NCBI GenBank assembly: GCA_046732895.1
Contig: JBKPNZ010000048.1
Coordinates: 1 to 64,000, forward strand
Direction of reading: 5' to 3'
Source: JBKPNZ01 sp046732895
GTDB taxonomy: Bacteria > Actinomycetota > Thermoleophilia > Solirubrobacterales > 70-9
DNA length: 64,000 nt
Positions 40,817 through 50,108 of this stretch are shown one piece after another (position 1 is the first letter of the stretch; each line of letters begins with the position of its first letter). The translations under genes were made by a program, and so were the position numbers. The notes beneath the pieces were generated by a model. It made no database searches. It was given only the letters and a program-made list of their open reading frames with translations, and had not been told where the DNA came from.

Positions 40817-43066
40817 CTACGTGCCCCGTCGTTCGAATCGGATATTCCGCTCGGCGGAGACCGACCACTCGCCGTCCCGCCACGCCACCGTCGTCCCGTC
40901 CGCGAGCCGCGCAAGGGAGCGCCCGCCCCGCGGCTCCCCCCACAGCGTGGCCACCAGCGGCCGCTCGCTCGCCGGCGTGTCGCCGAGGCCTTCGGCCACG
41001 TGCTCGGCCGGATAGGTGACGAGGATCGCTCCCCGGCGCACCCACAAAGGAATCAGCTCGAGAGGAGCGGTCGCCAGCGCCTCGTGCGCCCCGCGGGCAG
41101 GTGCGCCCGTCCAGAAGTCGATCCAGTCTCCCCGCGGCAGGTAGGTCCGCCGCTCGCGCTCGCCCTCCGTCAAGACCGGTGCCACCCACAGCGACGGACC
41201 GAACGAATACGCGTCCGCAAGCTCCCAGCCGTGCGGGTCCTCCGGGTCGGTCAGGCAGAGCGGCCGGATGATCGGCAGGCCGCACCGGGCCGCGGTCGCC
41301 GCCGCCGCGCGGATGTAGGGGACCAGGCGCTCGTGGAGAAGCACGTACTCGCGATAGACGTCGAGGAGCTCGGCGTCGTAGCGCCACGCCTCCTGGGGGA
41401 AGCGGCCGTGCGCCTGCATGAGGGGTGTGAAGCAGCCGAACTGGACCCACCGTGCCAGGAGCTCGCGCGGGCAGCGGTCGATCAGGCGATGCCCGAGGTA
41501 GCCGCCGACGTCGTGAGACCAGTTCGAGAACCCACTCGCCGCGGCGGTCAGCGTCGCGGTCACAAGCGTCCGCAGGGACCAGAAGTCCGACGCCTGGTCG
41601 CCGCCCCAGGTGATGCCGGTCGCCTGCTGCCCGCTCCAGCCGCTGCGTCCGAACAGGACGCCTGAGTCGGGGTGCACCTCGTCGAGCACCCGCTGCATCG
41701 TCTTGCGGTAGAGGTCGCCATAGGCCCAAGCCGCTTCCGCGCCGGTCCGCCCGTCGGCAAGGCGGCTCTCGGGCGGCAGGTAGTACCCCTCACCGTCGTC
41801 GGCCTTGATGCCCTCGACGCCAAGCTGGAGGACCGACCGCGCTTGGTTCCGCCACCAACGCCGCGCCGACGCCGACGTGAAGTCGACCGGCGATCCCGTG
41901 CCCATCCACCACCGTCCCACCCACGGCCGACCGTCGGGACCGCGGACGAAATGCCCCCCGATCGCGCCATCGGCGTAGTTGGACGCCGGCTCGCGGTGGA
42001 GCCGCTCCGACTCTGCATCGCGCGGGTACTGACCCTCCGCGGACTCAAGGTTCACCCATGGCGTGACCCAGACGACTGTGCGGACCCCAGCCGCCCGCAT
42101 CCGCCGGATCAGCGCGCCGGGATCGGGGAACTGGTTCGGGTTGAACCGCCACGTGTTGTACTGCGTCTCCCACGGCGAATCGATGACGATCGCGTCAAGC
42201 GGCAGCCGGTGCTCGGCATATCCGTCGAAGTCATCGAGCACGTCGCGCTCGTGCTCGTAGACGTCGCGGCTCTTCCAGTGGCCGTATGCCCATTCCGGCA
42301 GGAGCGCGGGAAACCCGGTCAGCCGCAGGTAGTGACGCAGGGCACCGGCCGGCGTGGGGTCCAGCATGACGTGGAGTCGCAGGGGCCCCGCGGCCGCCCG
42401 CTGCGAGATCGAAGCCGGATCGCCGAGGTCGAGCTCGAGGCCCGGCCCGAATGTCTCCACCCAGATCGCCGCCCCGCCGCTCGTGAGGAGCCATGGGACC
42501 GGCACGTAGTCGCCTTGCGGAATCCCGCCCTGCGCGAGGAGGTCGGGAGGGCAGTCCGGGCCCGTGTAGCGGCGGTCTGCCCCGAGGGTCACCACTCGGC
42601 CGCGCTGGTCGAACACCTCGCCGTGCCGCGCGCCGAACCCGGTCATGCGCTCAGCGCGATGCGGGTGCCACCTCGCCAGCAGGCGATAGGCGTCGTCGGC
42701 GTCGAACTCCACCACCACGCGCTGCCGCTCCGCGAGCGCGACCGACATGCGGAACGTCCTGCCTTCGCGCAGCCGCCCCGTGAGCACGACGGCTCGCTCG
42801 GAGCGCTCATCCACCTGCGCCGTCTCGGGCCATTCCGGATCTCCCGCCGATTCCTCCGGGATCACCCCCTCGGTGAGCTGGATGAACCGGTCGCCGCCCG
42901 AGCCGCCCCGCGCCCCCAGGCGAAGCCCCGAGAGCACCCTTTTGCCGGCGCGCGAGATCGTCAGCTCGTGCCGGTCGAGATCGATGGCCACGGCCACGTC
43001 TGAGTGGGCGAGCTCTACCGAAGCCCCCGCCTCTTCCCGAGTCACGGGCATCAGGCGAAGGATCAC
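40817..43066 (-). CDS. glycoside hydrolase family 31 (alpha-glucosidase-like)
   Basis: The 749-residue protein begins with an N-terminal beta-sandwich (about 1-230), then a (beta/alpha)8 barrel with AIVIDSPWETQ, VVWVTPWVN, nucleophile region GVEGIKADDGEGYY and acid/base region TWGGDQASDFWS, FSNWSHDVGGYLG, and C-terminal beta domains. This matches GH31 alpha-glucosidases/xylosidases; no signal peptide is seen, so it is likely cytosolic. The exact sugar is not known. It is divergent from the PHP-GT4 gene across the four-unit PHO-box array, and a single reversed unit (43097-43107) faces it. Confidence 0.85.
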   Translation of the reverse strand: MILRLMPVTREEAGASVELAHSDVAVAIDLDRHELTISRAGKRVLSGLRLGARGGSGGDRFIQLTEGVIPEESAGDPEWPETAQVDERSERAVVLTGRLREGRTFRMSVALAERQRVVVEFDADDAYRLLARWHPHRAERMTGFGARHGEVFDQRGRVVTLGADRRYTGPDCPPDLLAQGGIPQGDYVPVPWLLTSGGAAIWVETFGPGLELDLGDPASISQRAAAGPLRLHVMLDPTPAGALRHYLRLTGFPALLPEWAYGHWKSRDVYEHERDVLDDFDGYAEHRLPLDAIVIDSPWETQYNTWRFNPNQFPDPGALIRRMRAAGVRTVVWVTPWVNLESAEGQYPRDAESERLHREPASNYADGAIGGHFVRGPDGRPWVGRWWMGTGSPVDFTSASARRWWRNQARSVLQLGVEGIKADDGEGYYLPPESRLADGRTGAEAAWAYGDLYRKTMQRVLDEVHPDSGVLFGRSGWSGQQATGITWGGDQASDFWSLRTLVTATLTAAASGFSNWSHDVGGYLGHRLIDRCPRELLARWVQFGCFTPLMQAHGRFPQEAWRYDAELLDVYREYVLLHERLVPYIRAAAATAARCGLPIIRPLCLTDPEDPHGWELADAYSFGPSLWVAPVLTEGERERRTYLPRGDWIDFWTGAPARGAHEALATAPLELIPLWVRRGAILVTYPAEHVAEGLGDTPASERPLVATLWGEPRGGRSLARLADGTTVAWRDGEWSVSAERNIRFERRGT

Positions 43067-43106
43067 GGCCGGAAGGGCCTCTCAAGTTGCAATCGGGTGA
43101 ACAGGC

Positions 43107-43150
43107 GTTCACCAACCATTCACCCCTTATTTGCAGGCTGTTCACCCGCG
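43107..43150 (+). promoter_or_regulatory. four-unit PHO box array
   Basis: Four consecutive 11-bp units start GTTCACC, ATTCACC, ATTTGCA and GTTCACC. Units 1-2 (GTTCACC-N4-ATTCACC) nearly equal the Streptomyces PHO box GTTCACC-N4-GTTCACC. The array lies 60 bp ahead of the PHP-GT4 gene. Confidence 0.75.
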
Positions 43151-43209
43151 TAGGCACCGGGCCGTCGAAGCTGACAGCGATTCCAAATGTCTATAGGGAG
43201 GGAGCACCG

Positions 43210-45498
43210 ATGACTTCCACACGGGCGGACATGCACTGTCACTCGACCGCCTCGCAGACCGCCAAGCTCGGCATCCAGCAGAGCATGGGCCTGCCGGAGT
43301 GCGCAACGCCCCCGGAGGAGGTGTACGAGCTCGCGAAGTCCCGCGGCATGGACTTTGTGACCATCACGGACCACGACACGATCGACGGTTGCCTCGAGAT
43401 CGCCGACCGTCCCGACGTGTTCGTCTCCGAGGAGCTCACGACCTGGTTCGCCGGCGAGCCCCAGGCCGTGCACGTCCTCTGTTACGGAATCAACCCGTCC
43501 GACCACGAGTTCCTGCAGGGGCACGCCGACGATCTCGAGACGTGCACCGCGTATCTGCACGAGCACGAGATCACTTGCGCGCTCGCGCATCCGTTCTTCG
43601 CGGTCGCCGCGCCGCTGACCCCTCGCCACCGCAGGCGCCTCGCCGAGCTCTTCCAGATCTGGGAGACGCGCAACGGCTCCCGCGCCCGGGAGCTCAACAT
43701 GCCGGCCGCCGTCTACATCGAGACCCATGGCGGGATCGGAATCGGTGGCTCGGACGATCACGCCGGCGTCGACATCGGCCGCACCTGGACGGAGACTCCG
43801 TCCGCGTCGACGCCGGAAGAGTTTCTCGCCACGCTGCGGGCCGGGAACGTCGAGGCGCGCGGCGACCAGGGCAGCGCCGCGAAGTGGGCGCACTCGGCGC
43901 TCGCCCTCGCATCGCGGGCCCTGCTCACCGACCGCGCCGACGCCGAGGTCCAGCCGCTCAAGGCCCGGGACATCCTGCGCCTGGCGGAGCGCGTCGTCGC
44001 TGACGGCGCGGAGCGCGGCGGCGCCCGCGACGGGGAGCTCGGGCCGAGCGAGGGGCGAGCCCTCCTCTGCACCTGGCTCGAGAGCCTCGGCCTCGATGCC
44101 GAGGCCGATGGCCCCGAGGGCATCGTCGAGATGATGAAGCGCGACGACTTCAGCCACGGGGCGCTCTACCGCCGCGCGCGGCGCGCACATGAGCGGCGCC
44201 TGCGCAGCGCCGTCTCGAGCGTGACGCAGGCGGCGGCGGCGCGCCAGGGGTACGGGGAGGCGGCAAGGGAGCTGGTCGAGGCCTGCATCCCGGCGATCCC
44301 CTACGTGCCGGCGACGACGATCCTCGCCGGCGAGAAGGCGAAGCTCGCCGGTGGCGACGGCGGCCGCGTCGCCCTGGTGGTCGACGGCGCCGGCTCGATG
44401 CATGGGGTCACGCACACGATCGAGCGCATCCGCGAGCACGGGGTGCCGCGGTGGGAGGTCGAGGTGGTCGGGACCGACGCGCAGGTCGACCGGCGCCTGC
44501 CGGCGGTCGCCGAGGTCGAGATCCCCTTCTACGCCGGGATGACGATCGGCGTTCCCAGCGTCCCCGAGCTGGTCGAGACTCTTGCCGAGGGTCACTTCGA
44601 CGTCGTCCACGTCGCCTCTCCCGGCCCGGCCGGGATCGGGGCGGCCGCCTGGGCCCGCATCGGGCGCGTGCCGCTCCTGGGCAGCCACCACACTGAGCTC
44701 GCCGCCTATGCCGGTGTGCGCTCGAACGATCCGATGCTCGAGGCGGGAATGCGGATGGCGCTCGGGCTCTTCTACAGCCAGTGCGACGTGGTGCTCTCGC
44801 CCAGCCCCGCCTCGGACCGCTCGCTCGAGCAGCTCGGGGTTGATCGCGAGCGCATCGGGCGGTGGGCGCGAGGCGTCGACCTCGCTCTGTATGACCCGGC
44901 GCGACGCGACGCGGACGCCTTCCCGGGCGACGTGAAGGTGCTCTACGCGGGGCGGTTGACCCACGAGAAGGGCGCTGGGCTCCTGGCCGATGCCTTCGTG
45001 CGTGCGCACGAGCGCGACCCGCGCCTGCACCTGCTGCTGGCAGGCGGCGGGCCTGAGGAGGGGATGCTCCGCGAGCGGCTCGGCGATCGAGCCACCTTCC
45101 TCGGCTGGCTCGACCGCGAGCTGTTGGCCGACGCGTACGCGTCGAGCGACGTCTTCCTCTTTCCATCGCGCACCGACACGTACGGTCAGGTGGTGGTCGA
45201 GGCCCAGGCCAGCGGCCTGCCCGTCGTCGCCGTGGCGGAGGGCGGCCCCCTGTCCCTGATCGACGACCGCCATACCGGGTGGCTCTGCCCTGCGGATGCC
45301 GAGGCGCTCGCCGCCGCGGTCGCGCAGCTGGCGGAATCGCGCTTCCTGCGCGAGCGCATCTCTCGGGCCGCTCTGGAGGCGACCCGCGGGCGCACCTGGG
45401 ACGCTGCCTTCGGGCAGCTCGCCGCCGGCTACGACCTCGCCCTCGCCCGCGCCCGTCGCACCCGGGCAGCGGCCCCGGCGATCGCCGACGCCGCCTAG
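43210..45498 (+). CDS. PHP phosphoesterase - GT4 glycosyltransferase fusion
   Basis: The 762-residue protein has two catalytic domains. Residues 1 to about 240 form a PHP metal-dependent phosphoesterase with ligands H9/H11, D54/H55, E75, H127 and D182/H184 (GGSDDHAG). A helical linker of about 145 residues follows. From about 388 a GT-B glycosyltransferase follows: PSVPELVETL...DVVHVASPGPAGIGAAAW, LGSHHTELAAYAG, VLYAGRLTHEKGAGLLADAF and TDTYGQVVVEAQASGLPVV, resembling MgtA/SqdX-type lipid glycosyltransferases. The start is backed by GGAGGG. The strong PHO box suggests a phosphate-starvation role, possibly cutting a phosphate ester and glycosylating a lipid (inference). Confidence 0.88.
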   Translation: MTSTRADMHCHSTASQTAKLGIQQSMGLPECATPPEEVYELAKSRGMDFVTITDHDTIDGCLEIADRPDVFVSEELTTWFAGEPQAVHVLCYGINPSDHEFLQGHADDLETCTAYLHEHEITCALAHPFFAVAAPLTPRHRRRLAELFQIWETRNGSRARELNMPAAVYIETHGGIGIGGSDDHAGVDIGRTWTETPSASTPEEFLATLRAGNVEARGDQGSAAKWAHSALALASRALLTDRADAEVQPLKARDILRLAERVVADGAERGGARDGELGPSEGRALLCTWLESLGLDAEADGPEGIVEMMKRDDFSHGALYRRARRAHERRLRSAVSSVTQAAAARQGYGEAARELVEACIPAIPYVPATTILAGEKAKLAGGDGGRVALVVDGAGSMHGVTHTIERIREHGVPRWEVEVVGTDAQVDRRLPAVAEVEIPFYAGMTIGVPSVPELVETLAEGHFDVVHVASPGPAGIGAAAWARIGRVPLLGSHHTELAAYAGVRSNDPMLEAGMRMALGLFYSQCDVVLSPSPASDRSLEQLGVDRERIGRWARGVDLALYDPARRDADAFPGDVKVLYAGRLTHEKGAGLLADAFVRAHERDPRLHLLLAGGGPEEGMLRERLGDRATFLGWLDRELLADAYASSDVFLFPSRTDTYGQVVVEAQASGLPVVAVAEGGPLSLIDDRHTGWLCPADAEALAAAVAQLAESRFLRERISRAALEATRGRTWDAAFGQLAAGYDLALARARRTRAAAPAIADAA

Positions 45499-45537
45499 CG
45501 GCAGCGTCTCCGGGGGCGCCTGAAGCGCCGCTGTCGC

Positions 45538-45559
45538 CTTCACAGCGGATTCACCCCCG
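45538..45559 (+). promoter_or_regulatory. PHO-box-like operator of ppk1
   Basis: CTTCACAGCGG and ATTCACCCCCG are adjacent 11-bp units; TAGCAT (45575-45580) follows 15 nt later as -10, and the ppk1 start is 12 nt beyond it. Confidence 0.65.
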
Positions 45560-45592
45560 GGCGCGGCGCATCTCTAGCATGGGGGTGCAGGA

Positions 45593-47752
45593 ATGGAGCC
45601 GATCGAGGTCGAGTCGCTGGCACCGAGTCCGTCGGGCGCGGAGGCCGTCGCCGAACCGCAGGCGCCGAGCCCCACCGACCTCGAGGATCCTTCGCTCTAC
45701 TTCAACCGCGAGCTCTCCTGGCTCGAGTTCAACGACCGCGTCCTCCAGCTCGCCGAGGACCCGACCGTGCCCCTGCTCGAGCGGGCGAAGTTCTGTGCCA
45801 TCTGGGAGTCCAACCTCGACGAGCACTTCATGGTGCGCGTGGCCAACCTCCACGACCAGGTCGAAGGCGGGGTTGACGTACGCCCGGCCGACGGGATGTC
45901 GGCCAGCGAGCAGATCGACGCGAATCGCGAGGTGGTCATCGCGCAGCGCGAGCGCGCGGGCCGCCTGTTCGAGCGTGAGCTGCGCCCGGCCCTAGCCGAG
46001 CACGGAATGACCCTGGTTACGATCGATCGGGCCGACCCCGAGCAGGTGCAGGGCCTCGCGCGCTGCTTCCAGCAGCAGGTCTTCCCGGCGCTGACCCCAC
46101 TCGTGATCGGCCTCGGTCGGCCCTTCCCGTACATCTCCAACCTCTCGCTGAGCCTCGCCGTGCTGCTGCGCGATCCCGACGCGGGCACCGAGGTCATCGC
46201 CCGGGTCAAGGTGCCGAAGGAGCTCCTCGGCCGTTTCCTTCCCGTGGACGACGACGAGCGCGCGCTCATCCCGCTCGAGGACCTGATCGCCGACAACCTC
46301 GAGGCTCTCTTCCCGGGCATGGAGGTGATCGACCACTCCTATTTCCGCGTCACTCGCGATACGGACTACGACGTCTCCGACGAGGCGGACGACCTGCTCG
46401 AAGCCGTCGAGGAGGAGCTGCGCCGCCGCCGCTTCGGCGAGGTCGTGCGGCTCGAGATCCAGCGCGGCATGAACCCCCGCCTGCGGGCCCCCCTCGTCGA
46501 CGCGCTGCGGATCGAGGAGCGCCAGGTCTATGAGGTGGACGGCCTGCTCGACCTCTCCGACCTGTGGGACATCTACGGCCTGAAGGGCTCACCGGAGCTG
46601 CGCGACCCGCCCTTCTCCGGCGTCACCCAGCCGCGCCTGCTGGGTGAGGACGGCAACGAGGCCGACGTCTTTGCGGCGATGCGGGATGGCGACATCCTGG
46701 TGCACCATCCGTACGACTCGTTCACGACCTCGGTCGACCGCTTCGTGAACCAGGCGGTGGCGGATCCCGACGTCCTCGCGATCAAGCAGACCGTGTACCG
46801 CACGAGCGCCGACTCGCCGCTCGTGCCATCGCTGATCGAGGCCGCGGAGCGCGGCAAGCAGGCGGTCTGCATGGTGGAGCTCAAGGCCCGCTTCGACGAG
46901 CGCGCGAACATCCAGTGGGCGAAGAAGCTGGAGGAGGCGGGGGTTCATGTCGTGTACGGGATCCCCGCCCTGAAAACGCACTGCAAGTGCGTGCTCGTCG
47001 TCCGCCGCGAGGGCGACGGCGTCCGCCACTACGCCCACGTCGGTACCGGCAACTACAACCCGAAGACCGCGCGGATCTACACCGACCTCGGGCTCTTCAC
47101 CGCCGATCCGGACATCGGGTCGGACATCGCCGAGATGTTCAACTATCTGACGGGCTACGCGCGCCCTCGTCGCTACCGCAAGGTCCTGGTCGCGCCGTTC
47201 AACCTGAAGGACGGAATCCTGGAGGAGATCGAGCGGACGATCGCAGCCCACAGCCCGCAGCGTCCCGCCCGGATCCGCCTGAAGATGAACTCGCTCCTGG
47301 ATGCGCCCTCGATCAGAGCGCTTTACCGAGCCTCCCAGGCCGGCGTCAAGGTCGAGATCAACGTGCGAGGCATCTGCGCGCTCCGTCCAGAAGTGCCCGG
47401 CGTCTCGGAGAACATCGAGGTCGTCTCCGTGGTGGGCCGTTACCTTGAGCACTCGCGGATCTACTCGTTCGAGCGTCCGGGCGAGGAGGAGCGCATGTTC
47501 ATCGGCTCCGCCGACCTGATGCCGCGCAACCTCTACAACCGCGTGGAGCTGCTGACGCCCGTCGAGGACCCGCGCGTGCGCGCTGACCTCATCTACGTTC
47601 TCGATCGCTCGCTCGCCGACGACACGAACGCGTGGGAGCTGCGTCAGGACGGATCCTGGGAGCGGCGGCATGCGGACGGCGAGCCTCGCAGCGTCCAGCG
47701 CGAGCTCATGGAGCGCCACCAGGCCCGCGCCACCGAGTCCGCCTCGCTCTAA
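45593..47752 (+). CDS. ppk1: polyphosphate kinase 1
   Basis: The 719-residue enzyme has all four PPK1 domains. The N-terminal helical domain starts YFNRELSWLEFNDRVLQLAED. The catalytic phospholipase D-like domains carry the autophosphorylated His463 (LKTHCKCVLVVR) and the second His620 (GRYLEHSRIY), with VGTGNYNPKTARIYTD, FNYLTGY and GSADLMPRNLYNRVE. It makes polyphosphate from ATP, or the reverse. A 38-residue Pro/Ala/Glu N-terminal tail precedes the domain. It is under a PHO-like operator and 3 nt ahead of a GHMP kinase gene. Confidence 0.95.
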   Translation: MEPIEVESLAPSPSGAEAVAEPQAPSPTDLEDPSLYFNRELSWLEFNDRVLQLAEDPTVPLLERAKFCAIWESNLDEHFMVRVANLHDQVEGGVDVRPADGMSASEQIDANREVVIAQRERAGRLFERELRPALAEHGMTLVTIDRADPEQVQGLARCFQQQVFPALTPLVIGLGRPFPYISNLSLSLAVLLRDPDAGTEVIARVKVPKELLGRFLPVDDDERALIPLEDLIADNLEALFPGMEVIDHSYFRVTRDTDYDVSDEADDLLEAVEEELRRRRFGEVVRLEIQRGMNPRLRAPLVDALRIEERQVYEVDGLLDLSDLWDIYGLKGSPELRDPPFSGVTQPRLLGEDGNEADVFAAMRDGDILVHHPYDSFTTSVDRFVNQAVADPDVLAIKQTVYRTSADSPLVPSLIEAAERGKQAVCMVELKARFDERANIQWAKKLEEAGVHVVYGIPALKTHCKCVLVVRREGDGVRHYAHVGTGNYNPKTARIYTDLGLFTADPDIGSDIAEMFNYLTGYARPRRYRKVLVAPFNLKDGILEEIERTIAAHSPQRPARIRLKMNSLLDAPSIRALYRASQAGVKVEINVRGICALRPEVPGVSENIEVVSVVGRYLEHSRIYSFERPGEEERMFIGSADLMPRNLYNRVELLTPVEDPRVRADLIYVLDRSLADDTNAWELRQDGSWERRHADGEPRSVQRELMERHQARATESASL

Positions 47753-47755
47753 CTC

Positions 47756-48667
47756 ATGCCGTCACCGGTGAGCGCGAGAGCGTCTGCGCGCGCTGCCCTC
47801 CTGGGAAATCCGTCGGATCTCTACGACGGCTGCGTCATGGCCTTCACGTTCAGCGACTTCCAGGCCGAGGCGACGGTGGAGCGGGAAGCGCGAACGAGCC
47901 GGTCGGCAGACCGGGTGGCCGCAGCGGCCCTCGCCACGCTGGCGGAGCACGTCGGCGATCCCGAGGTTGCCGACCTCGGGGTCTCCTGCACGACGACGAT
48001 TCCACGCGAGGTGGGCCTCGGCGGCTCCAGTGCGCTCGCCGTGGCGACCTTGCGGGCGGCGGGTCGCGCCCTCGGACGCAGGCTGGAGCCCGGCGAGCTG
48101 GCCCAGATCGCGCTGCGGGCGGAGACCGAGCGTCTGGGGATCGCGGCCGGTCCCCAGGATCGCGTCGTCCAGGCCCTCGGGGGGTTGCTGCTGATGGACT
48201 TCGCCAACGGGCGGATCGAGCGGCTTGACCCCCGGCTCCTCCCACCGCTGGTGATCGCCTGGCGGCTGGCCTCTTCGGCGGATTCAGGCGGGACCCACGC
48301 GGGTGCGCGCGCCCGCTACGACCGAGGCGACCTCGCCATGCGCCGCGCGATGGAGGAGATCGCCGAGCTCGCAAGACAGGGCATGAAGGCCCTGCGCTCA
48401 CGCGATCACGAGCGCTTCGGTGAGCTCATGCGGCGGAACCTCGAGTTGCGCGGCGAGGTCTATGACCTCGACTCCCGCCACCTTCGCATGGTCGAGATCG
48501 CGAGCGGTCACGGCGTCGCCGCCAACTACACGGGCTCGGGCGGCGCGATCGTCGGTGTGGCACCGCCGGAAGGAGCGGACGAGCTGCGGGCCGCGCTCGA
48601 GCGGGAGGGATGCCGTTTGATCTCCCCGGACATCGAGGGCTCGCCGTCGGGGCCGCCGCCCCTCTAG
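47756..48667 (+). CDS. GHMP-family sugar kinase (glucuronokinase-like)
   Basis: The 303-residue GHMP kinase has N-terminal ARAALLGNPSDLYDGCVMAF (similar to glucuronokinases), ATP loop PREVGLGGSSALAVATLRA, AGPQDRVVQALGG and the C-terminal NYTGSGGAIVGV. Phosphorylation of a sugar at C1 is likely; glucuronate is a guess from motif resemblance. The ATG lies 3 nt after the ppk1 stop, a strong operon link seen here but not typical of ppk1 genes. Confidence 0.78.
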   Translation: MPSPVSARASARAALLGNPSDLYDGCVMAFTFSDFQAEATVEREARTSRSADRVAAAALATLAEHVGDPEVADLGVSCTTTIPREVGLGGSSALAVATLRAAGRALGRRLEPGELAQIALRAETERLGIAAGPQDRVVQALGGLLLMDFANGRIERLDPRLLPPLVIAWRLASSADSGGTHAGARARYDRGDLAMRRAMEEIAELARQGMKALRSRDHERFGELMRRNLELRGEVYDLDSRHLRMVEIASGHGVAANYTGSGGAIVGVAPPEGADELRAALEREGCRLISPDIEGSPSGPPPL

Positions 48668-48676
48668 CCTGCGCGC

Positions 48677-50074
48677 ATGGCGGACAGGCAGGACGCACTC
48701 GGATGGTGGCTGGCCGAGGCCGGGCCGGTGACGCCAACCCCTGCGCTTGAGGGGGAGGTGCACGCCGACGTCGCCGTCGTCGGCGGTGGCTACACGGGGA
48801 TGTGGGCGGCGTGGCACGCGAAGCAGCTCGAGCCCGAGGCCGAGGTCGTGCTCCTGGAGGCTGAGTGTTGCGGCCAAGGACCGAGCGGGCGCAACGCGGG
48901 CTTCGTCAACGAGATGTGGTTCCTGATGCCCGCCCTGCGGCGTCGGTTCGGGGATGCGGCGGCCCTGGCCGTCGGCCGGGCATCGCGCGATTCCGTCGAG
49001 GCAATCGGCCGATGGTGCTCGGACCATGAGGTCGACGCATGGTTTCGGCAGGCGGGCTACCTCCAGACCTCGACTACCCCGCTCCATGACGGGGTCTGGG
49101 ACGAGGCGGCGACTGCCTGCCGCGAGCTGGGTGAGCCGGAGGCCTGCGTGCCGCTCTCAGCCGACGAGCTCCGCCGCCATATCCAGTCGCCGGTCATGCG
49201 CAGCGCCGCTTTTTACCCCGGCGCCGCCACCGTGAATCCGGCGCGCCTCGCCCTCGGCCTGCGCCGGCGCTTGCTCGATCATGGGGTCCGCATCTTCGAG
49301 CGCTCGCCGGTCCGCCGCCGCCGCGCTGCGGGGGAGCAGGTGAGGCTGGAGACGCCGCAGGGTGCGGTCATCGCCGGCTCCGTGACGCTCGCAGCGGGCT
49401 GGGCGCTCGCCGGGATGAGTCCGCTGAGGCACCGGCTCACGCTGACCTCGAGTCACATGGTGATCACCGAGCCCGTGCCCGACCTTCTCGAGGAGATCGG
49501 CTGGACCGGTGGCGAATGCGTCACGGACTCCCGCGCGATGCTCCACTACTTCCGGACCACGCCGGACGGCCGCATCGCCTTCGGCTGGGGAGGCGGCCAC
49601 ATCGTGCTCGGCGCTCGCCCCCGCGGCCGGGCCGAGGTCGATCCGGTGATCGCGGCCGAGGTGGAGCGCCACCTTCGGCGCTTCTTCCCGGGGCTAGAGG
49701 GCCGGCGCGTTGAGCACGCCTGGGGTGGTCCGATCGACGTCTCGCCCACGCACCTACCGGTCATCGCGTCAGCCGGCACGCGCGCCCATGCGGCCTTCGG
49801 CTACACGGGCAACGGCGTGGGGCCGTCGCAGCTCTGTGGTCGCGTGCTGGCGTCGCTTGCCCTCGATCGCCGCGACGAGCCCACGCGCCTGGCGATCGTG
49901 GAGCCACCCCCCGCGCGCGTGCCTCCCGAGCCGTTTCGCTACGTCGGGGGAGAGGTCATCCGCGCCGCCCTGCTGCGCAAGGAGACGGCTGAAGAGCAGG
50001 GCCATCGTGCCGGCCCCCTCACCCGGTTCCTCGCTGGGATCCCGGAGCGAATCGGGATCCACGTCGGCCGCTGA
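48677..50074 (+). CDS. FAD-dependent oxidoreductase (DAO/glycine oxidase-like)
   Basis: The 465-residue D-amino-acid-oxidase-fold protein has ADVAVVGGGYTGMWAAWHAKQ with VVLLEAECCGQGPSGRNAGF (typical FAD/flavin site of the DadA/PuuB group), and later THLPVIASAG...FGYTGNGVGPSQLCGRVLA. It probably oxidises an amine or amino acid such as a polyamine conjugate. TAGCCT overlaps the stop of the preceding gene and lies 6 nt before the ATG, suggesting its own leaderless promoter. Confidence 0.85.
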   Translation: MADRQDALGWWLAEAGPVTPTPALEGEVHADVAVVGGGYTGMWAAWHAKQLEPEAEVVLLEAECCGQGPSGRNAGFVNEMWFLMPALRRRFGDAAALAVGRASRDSVEAIGRWCSDHEVDAWFRQAGYLQTSTTPLHDGVWDEAATACRELGEPEACVPLSADELRRHIQSPVMRSAAFYPGAATVNPARLALGLRRRLLDHGVRIFERSPVRRRRAAGEQVRLETPQGAVIAGSVTLAAGWALAGMSPLRHRLTLTSSHMVITEPVPDLLEEIGWTGGECVTDSRAMLHYFRTTPDGRIAFGWGGGHIVLGARPRGRAEVDPVIAAEVERHLRRFFPGLEGRRVEHAWGGPIDVSPTHLPVIASAGTRAHAAFGYTGNGVGPSQLCGRVLASLALDRRDEPTRLAIVEPPPARVPPEPFRYVGGEVIRAALLRKETAEEQGHRAGPLTRFLAGIPERIGIHVGR

Positions 50075-50108
50075 GGAAGCGCCGGAGCGGGCCGTACGAT
50101 CGAACCCC

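Noticed and set aside
47756..48667. Naming the GHMP kinase as glucuronokinase outright
   Set aside because: Only the N-terminal GNPSD-type motif supports it; other sugar or mevalonate-type substrates remain possible.
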